Origin: Thiemannella venezuelensis
GTDB taxonomy: Bacteria; Actinomycetota; Actinomycetes; Streptosporangiales; Streptosporangiaceae
DNA length: 64,000 nucleotides
Assembly (NCBI RefSeq): GCF_014203605.1
Contig: NZ_JACHJJ010000024.1
Location: 1 to 64,000, forward strand
Direction of reading: 5' to 3'
The notes below the pieces were generated by a model. It was not told the DNA's origin. It saw only the letters and a program-made list of their open reading frames with translations, and searched no databases. This document shows positions 41,638 to 49,147 of this stretch, one piece after another. Position numbers and translations under genes: made by a program. The first letter of the stretch is position 1. The number at the start of each line of letters is the position of its first letter.

Positions 41638-42810
41638 TCAGGGGGTGGCTTCTTCGGACGGCTCCGGCTCCCCAGCCGGATCCCGTGCCGGGGCCGCTCC
41701 GGCGCCGCTGCGGGCCTTGTGCACCCAGGCGCGGGCCAGCTCGGGGTTGTCGCGGCGGGCGGGTGAGGGGATGACGGTGGCCCGGCGGCGGGGGCCGTCG
41801 CCGGTGACGATGTCGTCGCCGCCCACCCACCAGCCCTGCCCGATCAGCTGGGCGCGCCGCCTGCGGTAGGCCACCTGCAGGGCGTCGCTGCGCATGTGCA
41901 GTTCGTCGGGCAGGTCGAAGGGGAGCAGCTCCGGGCGCTGCGACTCCACGACGGGCTTGTCCTGCAGCAGGATCTTCTCGATCCGCTTGACCGCGTTGCC
42001 GTCGGCCCACCTGCCGGTGAAGAAGTTGCGGTAACCCAGGATCTTGATCAGCGTCCGGTCCTGGGAGAGCGGGATGTTGAAGTCGTACAGGATCAGGTCG
42101 CCGAACGGCAGGCGGACGTGGAGCTTCACCACGTTGGGCAGGTACCAGCCGTTGGTCACGGTGACGTACTCCGGGCGGGGCCGCCGCCGCGCCAGCAGGC
42201 TCCACAGCCCGCCGGGAGGGGGAGGGCTGAGCAGGATGTCCGCCTCGGCCGACCAGTCGTCCTGCTTGATCTCGAAGTCGGGGACCTCGGGCCTGTCGGG
42301 GTTGCCGAACGCGGTGCCGTGCACGAACGGCGTGTGCGCGGCGTCCACCACGTTCTCGAAGGTCCGCTCGTAGTTGGCCGCGATCTCCATCTCGTAGTGG
42401 ACCGCGCGGAAGGCCGGGTCGCCGTGCTCGGGGATGTGCGGGACGGGCGGGCGCTCGTCCTCGGGCAGGTCGCCGAGGAACGCCCAGACCATGCCGTACC
42501 GCTCGACCGTCGGGTAGGAGTCCACCCGGGCCTTCTTCGGGACGCCCCGCCCCGGCGGGTTGGCCGGGATCTTCACGCACGCCCCGTCCGGCCGGTACTC
42601 CCAGCCGTGGTAGGGGCAGACCACGCAGTCGCCGGAGACCGTGCCCATCGACAGCGCGCCGCCCCGGTGCACGCACAGGTCGGACAGGCACACGGCCGTG
42701 CCGTCGCCGGTGCGGTAGAGCACGAAGTCCTGGCCCAGGCAGGTCGCCTTCACCGGCGTGCGCCCGACCCGGTGGCCGAACTCCAGTGCGTACCAGAAGT
42801 TCTTCAGCAT
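41638..42810 (-). CDS. Rieske non-haem iron oxygenase (PaO/VanA-like)
   Basis: A 390-residue oxygenase. The Rieske 2Fe-2S motif is C46-x-H48 ... C65-x2-H68 (CVHRGGALS, CVVCPYHGW). The mononuclear iron site is ENVVDAAHTPFVHG with His159 and His164. The remaining C-terminal domain (about 200-340) shapes the substrate pocket. One-subunit enzymes of this layout include pheophorbide a oxygenase (PaO) and vanillate demethylase; the C-terminal CxxC of true PaO is absent. It would use O2 and electrons from a ferredoxin, but no ferredoxin or reductase gene is in the operon. It is flanked by an alpha/beta hydrolase gene 10 bases upstream and an RCCR-like gene downstream. Confidence 0.9.
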   Translation of the reverse strand: MLKNFWYALEFGHRVGRTPVKATCLGQDFVLYRTGDGTAVCLSDLCVHRGGALSMGTVSGDCVVCPYHGWEYRPDGACVKIPANPPGRGVPKKARVDSYPTVERYGMVWAFLGDLPEDERPPVPHIPEHGDPAFRAVHYEMEIAANYERTFENVVDAAHTPFVHGTAFGNPDRPEVPDFEIKQDDWSAEADILLSPPPPGGLWSLLARRRPRPEYVTVTNGWYLPNVVKLHVRLPFGDLILYDFNIPLSQDRTLIKILGYRNFFTGRWADGNAVKRIEKILLQDKPVVESQRPELLPFDLPDELHMRSDALQVAYRRRRAQLIGQGWWVGGDDIVTGDGPRRRATVIPSPARRDNPELARAWVHKARSGAGAAPARDPAGEPEPSEEATP

Positions 42811-42820
42811 GCTCGCGCTC

Positions 42821-43768
42821 CTATCGGCTCCGGATCAGCGTCGCCGCGTCGAACCGGTCCAGCACGGCCCGCGCCGCCGGGTCCCGGCGCAGGTGGACCC
42901 CGAGGAACGCGGCGACCAGCCGTGCGAACGGCTCCAGCGCGTCGGAGGTCGCCGGGCGGTCGAGGAACGCCCGGGCCGCCGTCGGATCGGCCGAATCGGC
43001 GACGGAGAAGTGGTTGGCGCCCTCGAAGACCGCCAGGACGTGGTCACCCTCGGGCAGGGCCTCGGTGAAGGTACGGGTCACGGGATCCCGGCGGGCCGCC
43101 GCGTCCTCGCCGTAGCGGTCCGCGCTGCCGTCGATCACGCCGTCCTCCGTGCCCACCCCCAGCAGCACCGGCCCGGCCACCTGGGCGGGCAGCACCGTCC
43201 CCGGCGGCCAGCCCAGCATGGTCGCGACCATCGTGTGGGTGCCCCAGGCGAACACCGCCCCGACCTGCGGGAAGAACCGGGCCGACTGGAGCGCCACCGT
43301 GCCCCCGGCCGAGTGCCCGCCCAGGGCCACCCGCTCCAGGTCCAGCGCGCCCTTCAGCGGTCCTTCGGCGTTGAGCTCCTCCAGCGCCCCCAGCAGCGCG
43401 GAGACGGTCGGGCATGTCGGGCGGGAGCCGTACGTGCCGGGCCTGGCCGCCTCCAGGTCGACCCCGGGGGTGAGGCCGTACCGCCCGCCGAACAGCTCCC
43501 CGACCCGGTCGAAGGTGACGACGGCGAACCCGGCGGCGGCCAGCAGGCAGGCGAGACGCCGGTAGGAGTCCTGCCCGACGTTCACTCCGGACAGGAACAG
43601 CGCCACCGGGTACGGCGCCCCGGCGGGATCGGGCGGGAACACCCCGGTCAGGCGCTCGGCGTCGTCACCCCGCGCGGTGGCGGGGTAGTAGACCTTCAGG
43701 TGCGCGGTGTCGAACGGCGCGCGGCCGTCCGTACGGGCGGACCACCACAACGAACGGATCGTTCTCAC
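42821..43768 (-). CDS. Alpha/beta hydrolase
   Basis: A 315-residue protein; start GTG 43768 with GGGGAG five bases upstream and a 4-base overlap with the preceding RCCR-like gene. It has VALFLSGVNVGQDSYRRLA (oxyanion loop), the nucleophile elbow GGHSAGGTVAL (Ser near 170), VGTEDGVIDGSAD (Asp) and VFEGANHFS (His). There is no signal peptide. The layout resembles dienelactone hydrolase/acetylhydrolase-type esterases and chlorophyllase-like hydrolases. Placed first to second in the operon with a Rieske enzyme, it may remove an ester or open a lactone. Confidence 0.82.
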   Translation of the reverse strand: MRTIRSLWWSARTDGRAPFDTAHLKVYYPATARGDDAERLTGVFPPDPAGAPYPVALFLSGVNVGQDSYRRLACLLAAAGFAVVTFDRVGELFGGRYGLTPGVDLEAARPGTYGSRPTCPTVSALLGALEELNAEGPLKGALDLERVALGGHSAGGTVALQSARFFPQVGAVFAWGTHTMVATMLGWPPGTVLPAQVAGPVLLGVGTEDGVIDGSADRYGEDAAARRDPVTRTFTEALPEGDHVLAVFEGANHFSVADSADPTAARAFLDRPATSDALEPFARLVAAFLGVHLRRDPAARAVLDRFDAATLIRSR

Positions 43769-44583
43769 CCGAGCTCCCCGGACGGCCTCGGCAGGACGCG
43801 GTCGCCGCCCCACAGGGCGCGCACGAGCCTGTCGGTCGTCTCCTGCCCGAACATCCGCACTCCCATCACGTTCGCGGGGTCCCGTTCGGCGATGTTGCGC
43901 CGGACGGCCAGGTCCCGCGCGGCCAGGGCGGCCCGCTCCCCGGCCGGTACGGCCTCCGCCCCGTCCACCCAGGCCAGCCACCGCCCGACCCGCCCGCGCA
44001 GGATCTCCTCGACGACGCCGAGGTTGGTCCCGGTCGGCGGGAAGGAGTAGCAGTAGGCCGTCGGCGACAGTCCGGCGCGGATGAACGCCGACCGGCTGGT
44101 GAACCACGTGAAGTCGGGGTGTTCCTCCCGGTGCGCCAGCCAGGCGGCCTCGCCGGGCGCGTAGTACCGGTCGAAGTAGGCGGCGTCGGCGGTCAGGTCG
44201 GTGCGAGGGACGGCGTCGGTGTAGAACCAGCCCTCCGGCCACAGCAGCAGCGCGATGGCCAGGTGCGGGACGCGGACGTGAGGGCCGAGCCAGACCGTCA
44301 GGTGCATGTTGACGAACCCGCTCCCGGGGTCGCCGATCCACGAGTGGACCATCCAGTCGACCTCCGGCCCGGTGTAGGCGGCCAGCCTGCCGCCCGGCCC
44401 GTTCCCCGGGTCCCCGTAGGACTCGAGGTCCTCGGTGGACGGGTCCCTGGCCAGCTCGAACCGGGATGCGATCTCCGTCTTCAGCTCGGCGAGCAGCCGC
44501 TCCCACCGCTGGAACGTCCCGGTCACGTCCGTGACCGGCGACGCGTCGACCATCTGCTCGACGTGCTGGAGCGTTTCCTTCAC
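43765..44583 (-). CDS. RCCR/FDBR-like protein, paralog 1
   Basis: A 272-residue protein, first in the operon; start GTG 44583 with AGGAG six bases upstream. It has WMVHSWIGDPGSGFVNMHLT, VPHLAIALLLWPEGWFYTD, AVPRTDLTADAAYFDRYY, TSRSAFIRAGLSPTAY and a tail RRNIAERDP ... VRMFGQETTDRLVRALW. The tail and the PRxDL ... Y region closely follow plant RCCR as I recall it (RRKSIEDD ... PRMFGEEVSSRVVHAI). RCCR reduces a linear tetrapyrrole using ferredoxin. The likeness is stronger than for paralog 2. Whether a bilin is the substrate here is unknown. The promoter carries the shared IclR-type motif. Confidence 0.68.
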   Translation of the reverse strand: MKETLQHVEQMVDASPVTDVTGTFQRWERLLAELKTEIASRFELARDPSTEDLESYGDPGNGPGGRLAAYTGPEVDWMVHSWIGDPGSGFVNMHLTVWLGPHVRVPHLAIALLLWPEGWFYTDAVPRTDLTADAAYFDRYYAPGEAAWLAHREEHPDFTWFTSRSAFIRAGLSPTAYCYSFPPTGTNLGVVEEILRGRVGRWLAWVDGAEAVPAGERAALAARDLAVRRNIAERDPANVMGVRMFGQETTDRLVRALWGGDRVLPRPSGELG

Positions 44584-44603
44584 CGGAACTCCTGGTCCAC
44601 TCT

Positions 44604-44649
44604 GCGAAACGGTGTTTCCAATGCTGGGAGGGCGGGCCCTCCGTGTCAA
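44604..44649 (-). promoter_or_regulatory. Promoter and operator of the Rieske/RCCR-like operon
   Basis: On the minus strand TTGACA (44649-44644), a 17-base spacer and CAGCAT (44626-44621) form a good vegetative promoter. TTGGAAACACCGTTTCGC (44621-44604) follows directly and would cover the transcription start. It is the same 18-base motif as at 46440-46457 and 53171-53188, with a perfect GAAAC-N3-GTTTC core. This layout predicts repression, probably by the IclR protein encoded at 53309. Confidence 0.7.
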
Positions 44650-44716
44650 TGGGTGCGCCTGTCAACGGGTGCGCCTGTCAACGGGTGCGCCTGTCAACGG
44701 GTGCGCCTGTCAACGG
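44644..44716. repeat. 16-bp tandem repeat carrying TTGACA boxes
   Basis: Four copies of TGTCAACGGGTGCGCC (the first with T for C) and a partial fifth lie head to tail. Read on the minus strand each contains TTGACA, the -35 hexamer. The copy nearest the gene is the -35 box of the operon promoter; the other copies lie upstream at 16-base steps. Confidence 0.9.
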
Positions 44717-44784
44717 CGCGACGGCGGCGGGGTGCGGCAGCGGGGTGCGACGGTGGCGGGACGTGAGGGCGTGCGGAGAAGGCG

Positions 44785-46419
44785 TCACGGGGAGGCGGCG
44801 ACGAGCGCGCCGGCCAGCCGCCACGGGCGCCCGTCCACCAGGTCGGTCCCGCGCGAGACCAGGCGGTTGACGGCCTCGGCCGGGCGGACCTCGGCGTGCA
44901 CGACGCGCTCGCCGTTCTTCACCGGGGTGACGACCGGGTGGCTGATGCGCCCGGTGAACGGTCCCTCCCAGGCGGTCCAGAGGGTGAAGTCCGGTGAGAG
45001 GGCCAGGATCGCCCCGGCCATCCCGCCGGGCCCGTCGTGCCCGGCCGCGATCACGTTCAGCCGGTTCTCCGCCGCCCGCTCCGGCAGGCCGAGCCGGAGC
45101 TCCCACGGCTCCGAGGGCGTGAACGGCACCGCCACCACGTCGGCGTCCCGCAACGCGGCCAGCCGGAACGTCTCCGGGAACACCGCGTCGTCGCCGACCA
45201 CGATCGCCAGGCGTCCCCAGGGCAGCGAGAAGACCTCCAGCCCGGCCCCCAGGTCGCCCGCCCACGGGTGCCGGGCCGAGGGGTGCAGCTGCCGCTGCCG
45301 CCCCGCCACCCCCGCGCCGTCGACGAGCACGCCCTCGTGCGCGCTCCCGGCCCGCACGCTCAGCACGGCGTGCGCCGTGCTTCCCCGCAGGGCGCGCGAG
45401 GTCTCCGCGACCGTCATCCCGCACAGCTCGGGCAGCACGATCAGCTCCGCGCCCCCGGCGGCGGCCCCGGCGACCATCCGCTCGGCCGCTTCGGGCTCGC
45501 CGCCCGGCGGCCGGACGACCGCCACCCGCAGCCGGGGCGCGCCGGGCGGGGCCGTACGGCCCGCGGGCTCGGCCGCGACGGGGGAGTAGAGCTCGGGGCG
45601 GCGGGCGGCCAGGACGTGCGTGCCGTCCGGGCGGAGTTTGCCGTCGGCCAGGCGGACGTCGATGTCGGCCACCACCACGGCCTCCCCGGTCCGCGGCGCC
45701 CTCGCCACGGTCGTCCCGTCCGGCGCGACGATCTGGCTCTCGCCCGCGCCGTGCAGCCACTCCGGCGGCACGCCGAGCCTGCCCGCGATCGCCGGCAGCT
45801 CGGCGGCGGGAAGCAGGGGGCCGACCTTGTTCGCCGCGACCACCCAGACCCGGTTCTCGGCCGCGCGGACCGGGACGTGCAGGTCCGCCTCGTCCACGGC
45901 GAACGAGTTCAGGCTGTTGAGAAGCACCTGGGCGCCTCTGAGCGCCAGGGACCGGCAGACCTCGTTGATCACGCCTTCCATGCACGCGTACATCCCCAGG
46001 CGCCCGATCGGGGTCTCGATCACCGGGGAAGCGGCGGAGCCGGGGGCGAGGTGGTCGTTCTCGGCGCCCATCAGCGTCTGCTTGTCGGACTCGCCGAGCA
46101 GGGTGCCGTCCGGTCCGTAGAGCAGGCCGGTGCCGGTGATCCGGCCGTCGTCGCGGGCGACGGTGACGCCGATCTTGACGTACGCGCCGTGCCGGGCGGC
46201 CCGCTCGGAGACCGCGCCGAGGAACGCGTCCCCGATCCGGCACGCCATCCGGCGGGCGTGGTCGCGGCCGCCGTACCAGGACAGGTGGTTGCAGAACTCG
46301 GGGAGCACGATCAGCTCGGCGCCCCGTTCCGCCGCCGCGTCGATCACGCGCAGGCAGGCGGCCAGGTTGGCGGCCGGATCCGTGCCCGCTTCCAGTTGCG
46401 CGGCGGCCACACGCACCAT
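44785..46419 (-). CDS. Double-domain nitrilase-superfamily protein
   Basis: A 544-residue protein made of two carbon-nitrogen hydrolase domains. The first (about 1-275) has Glu in LIVLPEFCNH, Lys in ESDKQTLMGAEN and Cys in GMYACMEGVINEV, so the Glu-Lys-Cys triad is plausible. The second (about 290-540) keeps LIVLPELCG but has QRQLHPSARHPW where Lys is expected and IVVGDDAVFPE where Cys is expected, so it is probably inactive. Start ATG 46419 has GGAGGG upstream. The protein would hydrolyse an amide or nitrile. The gene is divergent from a Dabb-protein gene and shares an IclR-type motif with the Rieske operon. Confidence 0.88.
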   Translation of the reverse strand: MVRVAAAQLEAGTDPAANLAACLRVIDAAAERGAELIVLPEFCNHLSWYGGRDHARRMACRIGDAFLGAVSERAARHGAYVKIGVTVARDDGRITGTGLLYGPDGTLLGESDKQTLMGAENDHLAPGSAASPVIETPIGRLGMYACMEGVINEVCRSLALRGAQVLLNSLNSFAVDEADLHVPVRAAENRVWVVAANKVGPLLPAAELPAIAGRLGVPPEWLHGAGESQIVAPDGTTVARAPRTGEAVVVADIDVRLADGKLRPDGTHVLAARRPELYSPVAAEPAGRTAPPGAPRLRVAVVRPPGGEPEAAERMVAGAAAGGAELIVLPELCGMTVAETSRALRGSTAHAVLSVRAGSAHEGVLVDGAGVAGRQRQLHPSARHPWAGDLGAGLEVFSLPWGRLAIVVGDDAVFPETFRLAALRDADVVAVPFTPSEPWELRLGLPERAAENRLNVIAAGHDGPGGMAGAILALSPDFTLWTAWEGPFTGRISHPVVTPVKNGERVVHAEVRPAEAVNRLVSRGTDLVDGRPWRLAGALVAASP

Positions 46420-46439
46420 GGAACCCTCCGTTACTCCTA

Positions 46440-46457
46440 GAGAAACGTTGTTTCCAA
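46440..46457. promoter_or_regulatory. IclR-type operator between nitrilase and Dabb genes
   Basis: TTGGAAACAACGTTTCTC on the minus strand, with a perfect GAAAC-N3-GTTTC core, 21 bases before the nitrilase start and 43 before the Dabb start. It matches the sites at 44604-44621 and 53171-53188. Confidence 0.65.
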
Positions 46458-46499
46458 AAGTAGACTCTCGCGAAAACGATGATCTGTCCAGGAGTCCTC

Positions 46500-46781
46500 A
46501 TGCTGACCCATGTCGTACTGATGAAGTTCGCCGATCCGGCCGACGCGGTCACGGCCGGGCGGCTCCTGGAGGGGCTCGGCGGGACGGTCGGGCAGATCCG
46601 CTCCCTGACCGTCGGCCTGGACGTCGTCCGCTCCGAGGTCTCCTACGACCTGTGCCTGGTCACCACCCATGACTCGGTCGACGACCTGCGCGGCTACCAG
46701 AGCCACCCCGCCCACCTGGAGGCGTCCGCCTGGCTCCGCCCGCGCCTGGTGGCCCGGGCCGTCGTGGACCACGAGTCCTGA
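46500..46781 (+). CDS. Dabb (stress-responsive A/B barrel) family protein
   Basis: A 93-residue protein; start ATG 46500 with AGGAG six bases upstream. MLTHVVLMKFADPADA at the N-terminus and YDLCLVTTHDSVDDLRGYQSHPAHLEA are the Dabb signature, with the conserved His residues (H4, H73) that often line a catalytic cleft. Dabb dimers act as small cyclases, decarboxylases or ligand-binding proteins in aromatic pathways. It is divergent from the double nitrilase across an 80-base region that holds the shared operator, so it is probably part of the same regulon. Confidence 0.85.
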   Translation: MLTHVVLMKFADPADAVTAGRLLEGLGGTVGQIRSLTVGLDVVRSEVSYDLCLVTTHDSVDDLRGYQSHPAHLEASAWLRPRLVARAVVDHES

Positions 46782-46788
46782 ACCCGGT

Positions 46789-47433
46789 TCACCCGTGCTC
46801 CTCCCCGGCCCGCCGGGTACGGCGGTGCACGGGTTCCCACGCGAACAGGTACCGGCGGATCAGCTGGACGGTGGACGCCGACGGGGACCGGAACATCACC
46901 ACGATGTGCTGTCCCAGCCCGTCGGGGGCCTCGCGCACGACGGTGACGGTGCCGGTCTGGCTCAGGAGCCCGTTGCTGAGCACCGCCCGGACGTGTACCT
47001 GCTCGCCCACGGCGATGTCGAAGGCCGGCGCCCAGCAGCGCAGCGCTTTCTCACTGAGGTCCAGCAACGTGCTGTCGAAGACGATGGCGGGCTGGGTGGT
47101 GTAGGTGGAGACGCGCATCCTCTCCCCGCCGCCGCCCCGCTCGTGCCGCCGCCGCCCGAGCCGGCGCACCTCGCCCAGCGGGTGCAGCCTCCAGCGCTCC
47201 GGCGGGCCGGGACTGACGCCGGCGAACCGCACCGGGATCACCATGCGCCCCTCGGCATTGATCCAGAACAGCGTCAGATGGCTGCCGGCCCGGACGGCCT
47301 CGAGATGGGCGGCGTCCGCGGGCGCGGCGATGACGATCCCCTCGTCGGTGACGGCCTCCAGCCGGGAGCGGTGCCCGGTGTCGTTGTCGATGCAGACGTA
47401 GAGGGCGCTTCTCAGCGGGGGGAGCGGTTTCAC
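46789..47433 (-). CDS. PilZ-like (YcgR-type) putative c-di-GMP receptor
   Basis: A 214-residue protein; start GTG 47433 with GGAG close upstream. The N-terminal half (about 1-95) looks like a YcgR N-terminal beta domain (HLTLFWINAEGRMVIPVRFAG). The C-terminal half has the PilZ pattern RMRVST ... LLDLSEKALRCWAP and ends in a long helix (STVQLIRRYLFAWE). PilZ domains bind c-di-GMP through RxxxR and D/NxSxxG; here the second motif reads DLSEKA, with Ala for Gly, so binding may be weak. It is followed closely by the convergent Dabb gene. It shows no functional link to the catabolic genes. Confidence 0.68.
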   Translation of the reverse strand: MKPLPPLRSALYVCIDNDTGHRSRLEAVTDEGIVIAAPADAAHLEAVRAGSHLTLFWINAEGRMVIPVRFAGVSPGPPERWRLHPLGEVRRLGRRRHERGGGGERMRVSTYTTQPAIVFDSTLLDLSEKALRCWAPAFDIAVGEQVHVRAVLSNGLLSQTGTVTVVREAPDGLGQHIVVMFRSPSASTVQLIRRYLFAWEPVHRRTRRAGEEHG

Positions 47434-47472
47434 AGGGACTCCATCGGCAGGAGGGCCGCCGACCTGACGGGA

Positions 47473-47584
47473 CCAAAGCCCCGGACGGCCAAAGCCCCGG
47501 ACGGCCAAAGCCCCGGACGGCCAAAGCTCTGGACGGCCAAAGCTCTGGACGGTCGGAGCCTCGGACGGCCGGAGTCCCGGGCGG
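47473..47584. repeat. Seven-copy 16-bp tandem repeat
   Basis: The unit CCAAAGCCCCGGACGG occurs three times exactly, then twice with CTCT for CCCC, then in two diverged copies, all at a strict 16-base period. It fills the space between the aldehyde dehydrogenase stop (47615) and the PilZ-like start (47433). Confidence 0.92.
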
Positions 47585-47614
47585 CGGCCCGCCCCGCCGG
47601 TCTCCGGCGTCCCC

Positions 47615-49147
47615 TCAGCCGGGATAGGCCCCGGCGGGCATGCCGGGGCCGCCGGGGCGGAAAGCCGCCGGGGCGTGGACCACGGCGCTCTGCACGTACT
47701 CCAGCAGGCCCTCGTCGGCGTACTCCCGCCCGTACCCGCTCTGCTTGGTCCCGCCGAACGGGGCGCGCAGCGACATGCCCGTGCGGTTGTGGGTGTTGAC
47801 GAAGGTGAAGCCCGCCTCCAGCCGCGCGGCGAAGGCGAAGGCCCGCTCCTCGTCCGCCGACCAGACCGAGGCGCCCAGACCGAGCTCGCAGGCGTTGGCG
47901 CGGGCCAGGGCCTCGTCCTCGTCGTCGTAGGGCAGCAGCGGCACGAGCGGACCGAACTGCTCCCCGGCCACCAGCGGAGCGTCGTCGGCCAGGCCGAGCA
48001 CGAGGCGCGGAGCCACGAAATAGCCGCTGTGCGCATATTCATCGCGTCCGTACTCATCGTGTCCGTATCCGCCGTGCCCATATCCGCTGTCTCCGCCACG
48101 CCCGGAGACGATCGCGGCGGCCGGGTCCCGGGTACGGCGGGCGGCCCAGGTCCCCAGCGGGACGGCCGTGCCGCCGCGCCGGACGGAGTCCTCGGCGAGC
48201 GCCTCCAGGCGCCGCGCGGCCTCGGCGGAGACGACCGGGCCCATGGTGACGCCGGGATCGAGCGGGTCGCCGGTGACCAGGACGCGGCGGGCGGCGGCGA
48301 CGTAGGCGTCGACGAAGTCGCCGGCCCGGTGCCGGGGGACGTACAGCCGCTTGGCGGCCATGCACACCTGGCCGGAGGTGGCGAACGACGCCATGACGAG
48401 GCGCTCGAAGTCGGCCTCCGTGAGCGCGAAGTCCGGAAGGAAGACCGCCGGGTCGTTGCCGCCCAGCTCCAGCAGCACCGGTTTGCCGCCGCGGCCCGCC
48501 GCCGCGGCGATCTCCCGCCCCGCCGCCGCCCCGCCGGTGAAGGCGACCTTGCGGACCAGGGGGTGGCCGACCAGTTCCCGGACGGTCTCCGGCCCGCCGT
48601 GGACGACGGACGTGCCGGGGAACAGCCCGGCCGCCTCGGTGACCGCGAGGGGGGCCAGCGGAGAGGGCTTCAGCACCACCGTGTTGCCCGCCGCCAGCGC
48701 CGGGCCCAGCTTCAGCACCGCGAGGATGACCGGCGCGTTCCACGGCGTGACCGCCGCGACCACCCCGTACGGCGCGCGCCGCACCGCCAGCCGTCCCGCC
48801 CCGTCGTCCACCTCCCGTGAGGCGAGGACGCCGGGGGCCCGCTCGCACAGCCACCTCAGGTAGGAGACCGCGAAGCCGATCTCCCCCCGGCAGTCGCCCA
48901 CGGGCTTGCCCGACTCCCGGGCCAGCAGCACCGCCAGCGCGTCCTTGCGGGCGGCGAGCGCGTCGGCCGAGGCGGCCAGCGCGGCCAGGCGGCCGGCCGG
49001 CGGCAGACGCGACCACTCCAGGAACGCCTCGCCGGCCCGCCGCACGACGGAGTCCACCTCCGCGGGATCCGTCACGCGGACCGCCCCCACGATCTCGTCC
49101 GGCCGGGCCGGGTTCTCCCGCTCGATCAGCCCGGCGGCCGCGCTCAC
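47615..49147 (-). CDS. Aldehyde dehydrogenase with a low-complexity insertion
   Basis: A 510-residue NAD(P)-dependent enzyme; start GTG 49147, overlapping the flavin monooxygenase gene by 4 bases, with GGAGG upstream. It has AAVTPWNAPV, VVLKPSPLAP, the catalytic Glu in LLELGGNDPAV and catalytic Cys in TSGQVCMAAKRLYV, and ends with PFGGTKQSGYGREY. Between about residues 349 and 375 it carries an insertion of Gly, Tyr, His and Asp (GYGHGGYGHDEYGRDEY), absent from normal family members and lower in GC. The fold should tolerate it as a surface loop. It is the last gene of a four-gene operon. Confidence 0.9.
   Translation of the reverse strand: MSAAAGLIERENPARPDEIVGAVRVTDPAEVDSVVRRAGEAFLEWSRLPPAGRLAALAASADALAARKDALAVLLARESGKPVGDCRGEIGFAVSYLRWLCERAPGVLASREVDDGAGRLAVRRAPYGVVAAVTPWNAPVILAVLKLGPALAAGNTVVLKPSPLAPLAVTEAAGLFPGTSVVHGGPETVRELVGHPLVRKVAFTGGAAAGREIAAAAGRGGKPVLLELGGNDPAVFLPDFALTEADFERLVMASFATSGQVCMAAKRLYVPRHRAGDFVDAYVAAARRVLVTGDPLDPGVTMGPVVSAEAARRLEALAEDSVRRGGTAVPLGTWAARRTRDPAAAIVSGRGGDSGYGHGGYGHDEYGRDEYAHSGYFVAPRLVLGLADDAPLVAGEQFGPLVPLLPYDDEDEALARANACELGLGASVWSADEERAFAFAARLEAGFTFVNTHNRTGMSLRAPFGGTKQSGYGREYADEGLLEYVQSAVVHAPAAFRPGGPGMPAGAYPG

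Noticed and set aside
41638-42810. Calling the Rieske enzyme a true pheophorbide a oxygenase
   Set aside because: It lacks the C-terminal CxxC motif and the membrane-anchoring end of plant PaO; only the fold and the RCCR-like neighbours point that way.
44644-44716. Repeat array as a CRISPR
   Set aside because: The copies are directly adjacent with no spacers, and no cas genes are present. The same holds for 47473-47584.
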